Positions 16,503 to 24,265 of a DNA stretch of 40,000 nt are shown here, piece by piece. Numbering within the stretch: position 1 is the first letter of the stretch; each line of letters begins with the position of its first letter. This stretch comes from Schizochytrium sp. CCTCC M209059 (lineage: Eukaryota > Sar > Bigyra > Thraustochytrida > Thraustochytriidae): NCBI GenBank assembly GCA_000818945.1, contig KN805400.1, positions 261,845-301,844 on the forward strand, written 5' to 3'. The notes below the pieces were generated by a model that was given only the letters and a program-made list of their open reading frames with translations, was not told the origin of the DNA and searched no databases. The position numbers were made by a program, and so were the translations under genes.

Positions 16503-18638
16503 ATGGAGATCGCTGCTGCAGTGGCCAGCAACGCCAGCGGTCCCTGGTCCGGAGCCGCGCTAGAAGTCCGCAAGGAAGGCAAGGACAAGGTGCGCGATGT
16601 CTTGCGTGTCGGCGAGCTCGCCAAGACCGTCGTGGTGGTGGGGCGCAAGCGCAAATACTGCGACATCGTCGTAGATCACGGAAGCGTCTCGCGCGCGCAT
16701 GCAGCGCTCATTCCCGTATACACACTTGCCGGCGAGGCGGAACTCGTTGTGGTGGACCTCGGCTCAAGTCAGGGCACCTTTGTAAACGACGAGAAACTGG
16801 AGCCTTCCGTCCCAGTTCCACTTCGTACCAAATCGGATGTGCTTCGCTTTGGCACGAGCACACGGCGCTATCAACTTCGTGAAGCAGGCGTGACCAAGGA
16901 CGTCTCGACCAGCAAGAAACAAAGCGCTCAGGGTGAGGTTGCCCGAAATGAGACCGAGCTCTCACGAGCGGACCGCGACGCAGAAATCGCACGCCTTGCG
17001 CTCGAAATGAGTACCACGGCGCCAACGTACTCTCTCACGCCCACAACCTCGCCACTCCAGAAAAGTAATCCTGGAGATAAAAAGGCTGAAAACGAAGACG
17101 ATGACCAAGATGAAGACGATGAAGGCCCGAGACCCGTGCAGGCGCCCGCGTCCGTCTTTGAAGATGTGCCGCGCGCAGAGCAAATTCGTATTTCAGCACA
17201 CACCAAGTCTGTGAGCGCTATTGCCATCGATAAGGCGGGATCCCGCTTCGTGACGGGCGGCAATGACTGCAAAGTGGCCTGTTTCGACTTTGGGGGTATG
17301 AACAAGGCCAACAAAGCGTTTCGTGAATTTCAGCCCGTTGAGGATCAAATTGTGCGCGCACTGAGTTTCAATCCGTCGGGCAATACGTTTCTCGTCGTTC
17401 TTGCCGACTCAGTTGCTCTGGTGTATAATCGCGACTGCGTGGAGCTCGCAAGGACGACCAAGGGAGACCCGTATCTCATGGATATGGCCAAGACCAAGGG
17501 GCACCCCTCAATGATCACAGACGGAGCGTGGAGTCCGATCTCAAAGACACAATTTCTCACAAGTGGAATCGATGGTACACTTCGCCTTTGGGATCTAGAG
17601 CGCAGTCAGCGCACCATGATGGACAACTTTCTCATGTCGCAAAGGATCATCAAAGCCAAAAGCGCACGGGCAACGCGCGTTGCTGTGCATTCTTGCGCAT
17701 GGACTCCCGGAGGGGACCGTATCATAGCAGGATGCTCAGACGGCTCTCTTCAAGTCTGGAACGTCCGACCAAACGCGACGTACATTCGTCCCGACGTAAC
17801 CATTCGAGATGCGCACCTTGCAGACCACGAGATCACGAGCGTTTCTTATTCGCCCGATGGAACGCAGCTTGCCTCTCGCAGTCAGGATGGGACGCTCAAG
17901 GTATGGGACGCATCGCCCTTGCGTGGTACATACAAGAGCGTCTTCACTTCGTCGGACCGTCTCGAAAATAACCGGTCCCAGACGGGGGTCGTTTTCAGCC
18001 CTGATGGTCGCTTTGTGGCGACGGCGGAATCCGGCTTTGGCGACCTAGTTGTGTTCAGACTCGACTCCAAGAGTGCGCCGCCGCTGCGTTTGCGTCTTGC
18101 TGAGCAAGGAAGTAAGCCTGTCGCCGTGAAATGGCATGGCAAGCTGAACCAAATCTTTGTGGGCTGCACAGACGGTAGCACCTATGTGCTTTTTGACCGA
18201 GAGAAGTCGAGCAAGGGTGCGATTTTGAGCAGCAGTCGCGAAGCATCAAAGAAGCGCGAGTTCTTTGCGTCCACGGAGCCTAACAAAATTCGTCAAGAGG
18301 ACATTATTTTGCCCAATGCTCTTCCCATGTTTCGCAAGGATCACATCAAGAAAAAGGCGCGAACCGACGTTGGCGCTGCTACGGTCCAAGCTGCGCCCCA
18401 AGGCCAACCTTCTTCTTCTTCTTCTTCTTCTTCTTCTTCTTCTTTTCTTTCTTCATCCACTCCGCACTCTGCGCAAGTGCCTGGATCTACGGAGACGTCG
18501 TCAACTACGGTTGCCAACGATATTCGCGCACAGCTCTTTGCTCATCGTGATGACGATATGGACATTTCCAAACGTGTGGTGCTAGCTGACAGAACAATGG
18601 AGGCCGACGAGGAAGAGCTTTCTGCAAAGCGGCGATAA
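16503..18638 (+). CDS. WDR70: WDR70/GAD-1 orthologue with N-terminal NIPP1-like FHA domain
   Basis: Single exon, 711 aa, start ATG at 16503. The N-terminus is an FHA phosphothreonine-binding domain (about 20-128) with all core positions: Gly47-Arg48, S-V-S-R-A-H (61-66), and G-S-S-Q-G-T-F-V-N (87-95). Its closest look-alike is the FHA domain of NIPP1/SNIP1 (D-H...S-R-x-H-A-A-L and F-G-T-S-T-R-x-Y-x-L-R-E). An acidic linker (about 197-208) leads to a WD40 propeller (about 225-570) that follows WDR70 closely: V-T-G-G-N-D, G-D-P-Y-L-M-D-M-A-K-T-K-G-H, A-S-R-S-Q-D-G-T-L-K-V-W-D, W-H-G-K-L-N-Q-I-F-V-G, and after the propeller the family tail motif N-A-L-P-M-F-R. WDR70 acts in the nucleus in histone H2B ubiquitylation and DNA-damage contexts. 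A Ser11 run (637-647) is encoded by a pure TCT repeat. Confidence 0.95.
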   Translation: MEIAAAVASNASGPWSGAALEVRKEGKDKVRDVLRVGELAKTVVVVGRKRKYCDIVVDHGSVSRAHAALIPVYTLAGEAELVVVDLGSSQGTFVNDEKLEPSVPVPLRTKSDVLRFGTSTRRYQLREAGVTKDVSTSKKQSAQGEVARNETELSRADRDAEIARLALEMSTTAPTYSLTPTTSPLQKSNPGDKKAENEDDDQDEDDEGPRPVQAPASVFEDVPRAEQIRISAHTKSVSAIAIDKAGSRFVTGGNDCKVACFDFGGMNKANKAFREFQPVEDQIVRALSFNPSGNTFLVVLADSVALVYNRDCVELARTTKGDPYLMDMAKTKGHPSMITDGAWSPISKTQFLTSGIDGTLRLWDLERSQRTMMDNFLMSQRIIKAKSARATRVAVHSCAWTPGGDRIIAGCSDGSLQVWNVRPNATYIRPDVTIRDAHLADHEITSVSYSPDGTQLASRSQDGTLKVWDASPLRGTYKSVFTSSDRLENNRSQTGVVFSPDGRFVATAESGFGDLVVFRLDSKSAPPLRLRLAEQGSKPVAVKWHGKLNQIFVGCTDGSTYVLFDREKSSKGAILSSSREASKKREFFASTEPNKIRQEDIILPNALPMFRKDHIKKKARTDVGAATVQAAPQGQPSSSSSSSSSSSFLSSSTPHSAQVPGSTETSSTTVANDIRAQLFAHRDDDMDISKRVVLADRTMEADEEELSAKRR
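18411..18443 (+). repeat. (TCT)11 coding microsatellite
   Basis: Eleven pure TCT codons inside the WDR70 gene encode Ser637-647 in the disordered C-terminal tail. Use of one codon throughout points to recent slippage expansion. Confidence 0.95.
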
Positions 18639-19221
18639 ATCTCGACTTCAATGGATCAGTCCCTAAAATAAGGGGTACGTAAGTTGTTGTTGGACACTGC
18701 AATCAGAAATCAAATTTTGAAGAACAAGACTTGAAAGAAGATTTTTGAGAGAGAGAAAGAAAGAAAAAAAAGTAAAAGAAAACGATCCGTTGAAAGAACG
18801 AGTGCCCCTGCTTAGCTCAGCTCATTAGCATCACACTGGCAGGACGAGGCAACTGGAAGGGACTTACGTACCTGCCGTCGATAGGCAGAACGTGCCTCTC
18901 TGTTTCCAGCGCCAACCTTTGCCAACTCGTTTGACCTAGGTAGTCATTTTAGTAGTAGCGTGCACGCTTCGAAGAAAAGCGAGCAAAGCAAGAGACGCAT
19001 TTGCGACGAGCGACCAACTCGTCGCGGTTTGCTCCTCGAGAACGCAATCTGATTCTCTGCCAAGCAGGCAGGCCGACGGGCAGGCAGGCAAGTCGAGAAG
19101 GTGGCCTTCTCTGCGCGCGTGCAAGGGTCCGCACGGCGTCTGATCGCCAGCCTCGCAGAAAGGCGCAGCGCCTGCAGAGACAGATCAGCTTGAGCAAGCA
19201 CATACACTTCTTTGGGGCGAA
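18639..19221. other. Intergenic region, WDR70 / CFAP210
   Basis: Co-directional gap. It has a purine-rich A/G stretch (about 18745-18782), then ordinary sequence, then GCAGGCAGG/GGCAGGCAGG repeats (19063-19092). A short piece near 18818 resembles a tRNA D-arm but has no matching T-arm. The CFAP210 promoter should lie on the right side. Confidence 0.55.
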
Positions 19222-20595
19222 ATGCCGCGTCGCATCAGCCAAGAGACATACGATGGCTTCAAGGCGCTCGTGGCGCCGCCCGCCAAGACGGAGGGCGTCC
19301 GACGCAAGGAGGAGAAGCAAGCTATGTCGCAAGCGCGTATGAAAAGATGGCCGGACACCATCGAGGCGCAGCGTCGCAAAAAAGAGGAAGATTACCGTGC
19401 ACGGCTCGCTGCGCAGGAGGAGGAGCGGCGCAAGATTGACGCCGAAGAGGACAACCTCCGCGCGCAACGTCGCAAACAGATCATCGACCAAGCCGCGCAA
19501 ACAATCTATAGAAACACGGACAAAGCAAAGCGTCTGGCGTCCGCCGAACGCCTCAGTGACTGTCTTCATGTGCGCGATCATCAAGTCGACCTGAAACAGC
19601 GTATTCGCGAGGCAGAAGTCGTGTACAATCAGCGCTTTGTCGATATGGAGCGCGAGAGCATGGCACGCGCCAAGGCCCGAGAAGACAAAGAGACTGCCGA
19701 GCGCGAAGCCATGGCGAAGCACATCGCCGGGGTGCAGCAGGAGCAGCTCGCTGAAGTTCGCCAGCGGTACGTGGAAAATCTCAAGGAGGAACAGGCTATT
19801 GGCATCAAGATGGCAGAGGAAGCGCGTCGTCAAGAGCTCTTGGCCATCGAGGCCCAAAAGGAAAAGGATCGCGCGGCACGGCGCAACCAAGCCGAAGTCC
19901 TGGCCGCCAACGAGAAGCTCCTCGCTCTCAAGGCCGAGTTGGCCGCTCGCGAGGCTGAGGAAGATGCCAAGATTGCAAAGTACGCTGCCGACAAAGAGGC
20001 ACTAAAGACGCGGCAGCAGGCGCAGTTTGCAAAGATCGAAAAGGCCAAGCAGAAGCGCCGGGACGAGATGATTGAGCAGGGTATTCGCCGTCTCAAGGAG
20101 ATCAATGACTCGAACAATTCGCGTCTCGAGAACGAGATTGCTGAGGCGCGTCGCATCGAGGACGAGCGTCTGCAGAGACTTGCCGACAAACGTGCTGCAT
20201 TTGCGCGCACTATCGACGATTCGCGTCAGGCCCAAATCCGGGAGCGCCAGGCGCAGCGTGAAGAGCAGCTGCGCCTCGACCACGAGGCCGCGGTCCGCTG
20301 GCGCGCGCACAACAAGGACGCCGAGGAACTTGAGCGTCTCGAGAATGAGGCCGAACTCCAGGCAGCGCGCGAGCACCAGGCGGTCTTGCTCAACCAGGCG
20401 CAAGAGAAGCGCGAGCGCGAGATTGACGTGACTCGCCAGCGTATCTTTGAATCTCAGATTCTCGAGAAGCAGGCCGAGGTCGATCTTGAGGAGTTTAAGC
20501 GTGTTGCGCGCGAACGCATCGCCATTGTCAAGGCCCAAGGCAAGAACCCACACCCGCTCATCAACTGCGTGAATGACGTGATCCGTGGAAAGTAA
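19222..20595 (+). CDS. CFAP210: CFAP210 (CCDC173) ciliary microtubule inner protein
   Basis: Single exon, 457 aa, ATG at 19222. Almost the whole chain is charged coiled coil (Glu, Arg, Lys, Ala and Gln dominate; no TM or globular domain), typical of the trichohyalin-plectin-homology class. The N-terminal block fits the CFAP210/CCDC173 family: K-R-W-P-D-T-I (about 41-47), E-E-E-R-R-K-I-D, then T-D-K-A-K-R...H-V-R-D-H-Q-V-D-L-K-Q-R-I (about 99-129). The family protein binds inside ciliary doublet microtubules, near CFAP53 and MNS1. At 457 aa it is somewhat shorter than the vertebrate protein (about 550). Generic coiled-coil similarity is a risk, but the ordered block of motifs makes this assignment more specific. 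It is consistent with the outer-arm dynein gene in the same window. Confidence 0.87.
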   Translation: MPRRISQETYDGFKALVAPPAKTEGVRRKEEKQAMSQARMKRWPDTIEAQRRKKEEDYRARLAAQEEERRKIDAEEDNLRAQRRKQIIDQAAQTIYRNTDKAKRLASAERLSDCLHVRDHQVDLKQRIREAEVVYNQRFVDMERESMARAKAREDKETAEREAMAKHIAGVQQEQLAEVRQRYVENLKEEQAIGIKMAEEARRQELLAIEAQKEKDRAARRNQAEVLAANEKLLALKAELAAREAEEDAKIAKYAADKEALKTRQQAQFAKIEKAKQKRRDEMIEQGIRRLKEINDSNNSRLENEIAEARRIEDERLQRLADKRAAFARTIDDSRQAQIRERQAQREEQLRLDHEAAVRWRAHNKDAEELERLENEAELQAAREHQAVLLNQAQEKREREIDVTRQRIFESQILEKQAEVDLEEFKRVARERIAIVKAQGKNPHPLINCVNDVIRGK

Positions 20596-21033
20596 GTGTT
20601 GAGGTAACTTGTCTTATCTCGGACCGTCGTCGTGATCGTAGTAATAGTAGTAGTAGTAGTTGTAGTAGAAAATTGCCAACCTATATGCCATCCTTTTGTT
20701 TAAGTTGATCACAGCGTTGTTCTTGCCACTATCATCCATCGAAGTCTTTCAAGTCAAACCTAGTTTTTTCGTTTCAGAATCAGAGACGTTAATCTTGCCA
20801 TTCCCTTAAACGCACATATCTCATCGGCTTTCATTTTGGGGAAATTAAAATAGTGCGTGACCATGCTTGTCATGCCAGAGAACAAGAATATTGCCAATGC
20901 CATCCATCCTTCCACCATATCATTTGGACGTTCACGCAATGTGTTGCGCACTCTCTCCCAATTGAGATCCTTTATAAGCAAGTATGTGGACACCTCATTC
21001 AGGCAAGGAAGCTACCAAGCTACCAGCCTAGCT
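20596..21033. other. Intergenic region, CFAP210 / tRNA-Glu
   Basis: Relatively AT-rich gap that includes the CFAP210 3' end. A GTA/TAG trinucleotide run lies at 20637-20668. A 77-codon hydrophobic frame on the minus strand (20760-20993) has no ATG near its start and has AT-rich codon use unlike the neighbouring genes, so it is not called as a gene. Confidence 0.5.
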
Positions 21034-21104
21034 TCCGACGTGGTGTAATGGTTAACATTCCACGCTTTCACCGTGGGTCTCCGGGTTCAATTCCCGGCGT
21101 CGGA
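21034..21104 (+). tRNA. tRNA-Glu (UUC), copy 1
   Basis: A 71-nt cloverleaf. The acceptor strands TCCGACG and CGTCGGA pair perfectly. The D-stem is GTGT/ACAT. The anticodon stem CCACG/CGTGG closes the loop CTTTCAC, with anticodon TTC at 21067-21069, which reads GAA/GAG. The T-stem CCGGG/CCCGG closes TTCAATT. There is no intron and no encoded CCA, as usual for a eukaryotic nuclear tRNA. The B box is GGTTCAATTCC. Confidence 0.97.
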
Positions 21105-21109
21105 ATTTC

Positions 21110-21114
21110 TTTTT
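21110..21114 (+). terminator. Pol III T-run after tRNA-Glu copy 1
   Basis: Five T residues, starting 6 bp after the tRNA 3' end, followed by further T-runs to about 21155. Confidence 0.8.
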
Positions 21115-21214
21115 GCAAATCTTTTTGCAGATTTTCTTTTTCTTTTTTTTTTCCAATTTTGTTCTGAAAGCACGGTTTCAAGAGCAAGTGTAGGCCGACT
21201 TACATCCAATAAGA

Positions 21215-21285
21215 TCCGACGTGGTGTAATGGTTAACATTCCACGCTTTCACCGTGGGTCTCCGGGTTCAATTCCCGGCGTCGGA
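21215..21285 (+). tRNA. tRNA-Glu (UUC), copy 2
   Basis: Identical in all 71 positions to the copy at 21034-21104, in the same orientation, after a 110-bp spacer whose sequence differs from the flanks. The anticodon TTC is at 21248-21250. It is a tandem duplicate kept identical by recent origin, gene conversion or selection. Confidence 0.97.
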
Positions 21286-21291
21286 AAATTA

Positions 21292-21298
21292 TTTTTTT
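21292..21298 (+). terminator. Pol III T-run after tRNA-Glu copy 2
   Basis: Seven T residues, starting 7 bp after the tRNA 3' end, with a second run of nine at 21302-21310. Confidence 0.8.
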
Positions 21299-21501
21299 AT
21301 ATTTTTTTTTCTCCATCCGAGTCATGAGAAGTGGCGACCTGCAAAGGAAACACGAGCGAGGAAGCACAAAAGGGCGAGCGAGTCGTTGAGATAAAGGTTT
21401 GTCTGTGTTTTTTTTGCCGGGATAGCTGCAGCTGGCTACCAAAGTAGCAAACGAAGCGAACGATGGACGAAAGATTGAACTTAATCGTCACTTCATAGTC
21501 C

Positions 21502-21598
<97 letters not shown>
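21502..21598. repeat. (GATT)24 microsatellite
   Basis: About 97 bp of GATT units with a single substitution near 21526. It ends about 200 bp before the aminotransferase start codon and is the longest simple repeat in the window. Confidence 0.96.
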
Positions 21599-21599
<1 letters not shown>

Positions 21600-21801
21600 C
21601 AAGGTCGACTAACAGTATCTTTCGTGTTCGCTGCCAGATCGAAGACAAGTTCTCCGTCGAGCACAAGTTCTCCGTCAACACAAACTTCAAGTTGTGATTC
21701 AAGTTGGCAGACACAGACCCGGATCTTTGGCTTGCCTGTGCGGCCGCAGAGCGCAGCAGCCTGAAGGCGGCACGACACGCTGAGCGACAACGAAGGCAGC
21801 C

Positions 21802-23118
21802 ATGGCAGGCAACGAGGCGACGCGATACGACCGCTACCTGACGGCGCAGGCGCGCACGCGCGAGCCGTCGGCAATCCGTTCGCTCCTCAAGCACATGTCA
21901 AAGCCGAACGCCATCAGTCTCGGGGGCGGCATGCCGAACCCGGACACCTTTCCAATTACGAAGCTGTCTTTCACCATGCTCTCTCCAGAGGGCGACGAGG
22001 TCGAGATGAATGTTGACAACATCTTCGAAACACTCCAGTATTCTCCTTCCGCCGGCCTGCCCGCGCTCGTGAAGCTGCTCGGAGACTTTCAAGATCACTT
22101 TCACTCGCCCCCGGCGAGATGCCGCGAGAACCGCGGCATCTTCGTGTCCACGGGTAGTCAAGATGCCGTGACCAAGGCACTCGAGTGTCTGGTCGAGACT
22201 ACTGACACAATCCTTGTCGAAGACGTCACATATTCGAGCGTGCTGAGCTTTCTCAAGGCGCACGGATGCAAGATGGCCCCCGTCAAGACCGACTGGATCG
22301 GTCTCGTGCCATCGGAGCTGGACACCATGCTTTCCTCTTGGACGCAAAGTCATCCGGACCAGCCCAAGCCCAAGGTGCTCTATGTGATTCCGACGGGATC
22401 CAACCCGCGAGGTACATCGCTCAGCAAGGAGCGCAGACACGAGCTCTACGCAGTGGCCTGCAAGCACGATCTCCTCATCCTCGAGGACGACCCGTACTAC
22501 TATATGCAGTACTGCGACGACAAGGATTGGCTCCCCTCTTTGTACTCCATGGACGTGGAAGAACGCGTCGTGCGCTTTGACAGCTTTTCCAAAATCATTG
22601 CGGCTGGGTTGCGCATTGGTTTCATGACGGGACCCAAACAGATTATTGATCGTGTCCTATTGATGCAGCAAGTGACGGAACTCCATACGAGTGGCGTCTC
22701 GCAGAGCATCGTCTATGCAATGTTGCAGAAATGGCAATTCGATGGGTTTCGTGCACATGTTCGGCATCTTGCTAATTTTTACATGGAACGCCGCGATGCT
22801 CTGTACATGAGTATTGATACACATCTTCCTGGTGAAATGATCAGTTTGGCCATGCCGGACGCCGGCATGTTTATTTGGCTCAAGCTCGACTTCGTCAAGG
22901 ATGTGCGCACCTTTGCGAAAGAGCTTGTGGAGGATCTCGGAATTCTCGTTGTGGCGGGGCACTGCTTCAGCTCGACATCTGAGAATATTCCTTTCGTGCG
23001 CCTGTCGTATTCTCTGGCTGCAGAGGGTGATATGGACAATGCCATGTTACGCCTTGGCGAAGCCCTTCGCAAATATGACCGTGAGCATTTGGGAGGTATC
23101 TATTCCATGGGAGAATAA
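21802..23118 (+). CDS. AADAT: Kynurenine/alpha-aminoadipate aminotransferase (KAT2-type)
   Basis: Single exon, 438 aa, ATG at 21802 in good context (GCCATGG). It is a fold-type I PLP aminotransferase of the class I/II family, closest to KAT2/AADAT, which transaminates 2-aminoadipate in lysine breakdown and kynurenine to kynurenate. Motifs in order: S-L-G-G-G-M-P-N-P-D near the N-terminus, L-Q-Y-S-P-S-A-G, S-T-G-S-Q-D-A (PLP phosphate side), I-P-T-G-S-N-P-R-G-T-S, E-D-D-P-Y-Y-Y, and the Schiff-base lysine Lys264 in D-S-F-S-K-I-I (the human enzyme uses Lys263). Toward the C-terminus, F-V-R-L-S-Y-S contains the substrate carboxylate-binding Arg. All catalytic positions are intact. No strong mitochondrial presequence is visible, so a cytosolic location is possible. 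Confidence 0.93.
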   Translation: MAGNEATRYDRYLTAQARTREPSAIRSLLKHMSKPNAISLGGGMPNPDTFPITKLSFTMLSPEGDEVEMNVDNIFETLQYSPSAGLPALVKLLGDFQDHFHSPPARCRENRGIFVSTGSQDAVTKALECLVETTDTILVEDVTYSSVLSFLKAHGCKMAPVKTDWIGLVPSELDTMLSSWTQSHPDQPKPKVLYVIPTGSNPRGTSLSKERRHELYAVACKHDLLILEDDPYYYMQYCDDKDWLPSLYSMDVEERVVRFDSFSKIIAAGLRIGFMTGPKQIIDRVLLMQQVTELHTSGVSQSIVYAMLQKWQFDGFRAHVRHLANFYMERRDALYMSIDTHLPGEMISLAMPDAGMFIWLKLDFVKDVRTFAKELVEDLGILVVAGHCFSSTSENIPFVRLSYSLAAEGDMDNAMLRLGEALRKYDREHLGGIYSMGE

Positions 23119-23488
23119 TCTATAGGAATCAGACGTTTTTGAAGCGCACCTTTCTTTGCATAAATCAATAAGGAAAAGTGTGCCAATCAAATGATTTCAC
23201 TTTCTTTTCTTCTCGATTCGTCTCGAGTTTTTATATTTCTTTACATAGGAATTCTACATCTTTCTTGCGCGCAGTATGACATGAAAACGTTTGCCTCGTG
23301 CATTGTAAATCCGATAAGACCGATACATCTGCGGGAAAAAGACGGCGCGTTGCGAACGACTTGTCAGCCTATCCATGGTCCGCCGCAAATGTCAGCTGCC
23401 TAACCAAGCCATCGCCTCAAAAGCATTGTATCATCTCACAACGAGTCTGTGTGATATCATCAAGACCAAAACATCAAAGAAGACCAGC
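23119..23488. other. Convergent 3' intergenic region, aminotransferase / FAAP24-like
   Basis: AT-richer gap between two stop codons, expected to contain both 3' UTRs. No repeat, RNA gene or conserved frame was found. Confidence 0.55.
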
Positions 23489-24067
23489 TCACAGCGTCTG
23501 CGCAAAGAACTCATGCAGAGGTCTAAAGGCGGGCTCCGGCGAAGTCTTGGTAACCTGCAGTACGGCCTTGAGTGTCTTGGCCCGGGGCTCGACGTGGTCT
23601 CGAAAGGTCTGCTGGCCCACACGAGGCACAGAAACGCAAGCTCGCTCAAGGTCAAACTTGGAGGGAGGAGGTCTTCGGAGGCTGGCGCCTTGGCGCTCGA
23701 GCGACTGGAGCGCCCACGCAAGCGTGTTGAGGTCGCGCGTCACAGGAATACATCTCACATTGCGCTCGAGAGCTAATTTTTGCACCTCAACAAAGCCGCG
23801 CAGAGTCTCCTTGGTGCGGGTCACCAGCAGCACGAGAATGTTCTCCCGGGCCGCGTTGGCGTCGAGGCCGGCCTCGGCGTCCTCGCGCAAGGCGTCGCGG
23901 ATCCACAGCACCACGACGCGCTTGAAGGAGCCCCGGGGCGTCACAACAAAGTCCGGCTCGCGGCGCAGCGGCGCCTGCGACGACGCGGGCTGCGCCACCA
24001 GGCGCACGCCGCTGCGGTACAGCGCCTGCCGCACGCCCGCGTCCAGGCCCGCGGACGCGAAGACCAT
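23489..24067 (-). CDS. FAAP24: FAAP24-like Fanconi/replication-fork protein (XPF-type fold with HhH)
   Basis: A 192-aa protein on the minus strand from the ATG at 24067. The same frame stays open upstream to 24907, but that part is antisense to the hydroxylase gene and low-complexity, so it is excluded. The order of features matches FAAP24, the partner of FANCM: an N-terminal V-F-A-S-A-G strand, P-D-F-V-V (about 43-47), a hydrophobic V-V-V-L-W-I strand, a central V-E-V-Q-K-L-A...V-T-R-D-L block, then a helix-hairpin-helix-like V-P-R-V-G and a C-terminal H-E-F-F-A-Q (FAAP24 ends in a similar H-x-F-F). The nuclease catalytic signature of XPF/MUS81 is absent, as expected for FAAP24. Human FAAP24 is 215 aa. 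Identity is low, so this is a probable assignment; another XPF-like pseudonuclease is the alternative. Confidence 0.6.
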   Translation of the reverse strand: MVFASAGLDAGVRQALYRSGVRLVAQPASSQAPLRREPDFVVTPRGSFKRVVVLWIRDALREDAEAGLDANAARENILVLLVTRTKETLRGFVEVQKLALERNVRCIPVTRDLNTLAWALQSLERQGASLRRPPPSKFDLERACVSVPRVGQQTFRDHVEPRAKTLKAVLQVTKTSPEPAFRPLHEFFAQTL

Positions 24068-24265
24068 GGCGCCCTCGCGGTGGTTGGGCCTTTGCGAACC
24101 TCGCCTGCGTTGCTTGCTTGCTTGCCTTGCTTGCTTGCACTGCCTAAGCAACCTAACGAGGAGCGGCCAACTCGGGGATGCAGAAGACCAACCTGCTGGA
24201 GAACCTCGAGCTGGCCGACGGCCCGGAGCAGACGGGATCCGAGGCCGGCAGCCAGAGGTTGGTCC
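24068..24265. promoter_or_regulatory. 198-bp bidirectional promoter region
   Basis: Head-to-head gap between the FAAP24-like (-) and hydroxylase (+) start codons. It contains a TTGC-type array (24110-24138). Both genes must be transcribed from within it or from within each other's 5' ends. Confidence 0.6.
24110..24138. repeat. (TTGC)n microsatellite
   Basis: About seven TTGC/CTTGC units in the middle of the bidirectional promoter. One CCTTG interruption lies near 24125. Confidence 0.9.

Larger units (their letters stand above)
21286..21801. other. Intergenic region, tRNA-Glu / aminotransferase
   Basis: Apart from the Pol III terminators this holds a long GATT array (21502-21598) and, just after it, a short tandem repeat around ACAAGTTCTCCGTC (about 21646-21680). 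The aminotransferase promoter and 5' UTR should lie between about 21600 and 21801. No other gene is seen. Confidence 0.55.

Noticed and set aside
18811..18885. tRNA-like D-arm sequence (TTAGCTCAGCTCATTAGC)
   Set aside because: No pairing acceptor stem and no T-arm with a GTTCRA box at the right distance.
20760..20993. A minus-strand frame of 77 codons with one hydrophobic helix
   Set aside because: It starts at GTG, an in-frame TAG lies 7 codons upstream, the first ATG leaves about 50 codons, and codon use is AT-rich unlike the genes here. A small membrane protein or an exon cannot be fully excluded without RNA data.
21493..21894. Minus-strand frame with an N-Q-S-I repeat
   Set aside because: The repeat is just the GATT microsatellite read in frame; the rest is antisense to the aminotransferase start.
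23780..24265. Upstream extension of the hydroxylase frame on the plus strand
   Set aside because: It is antisense to the FAAP24-like gene and crosses the TTGC repeat. The family homology begins only after the ATG at 24266.
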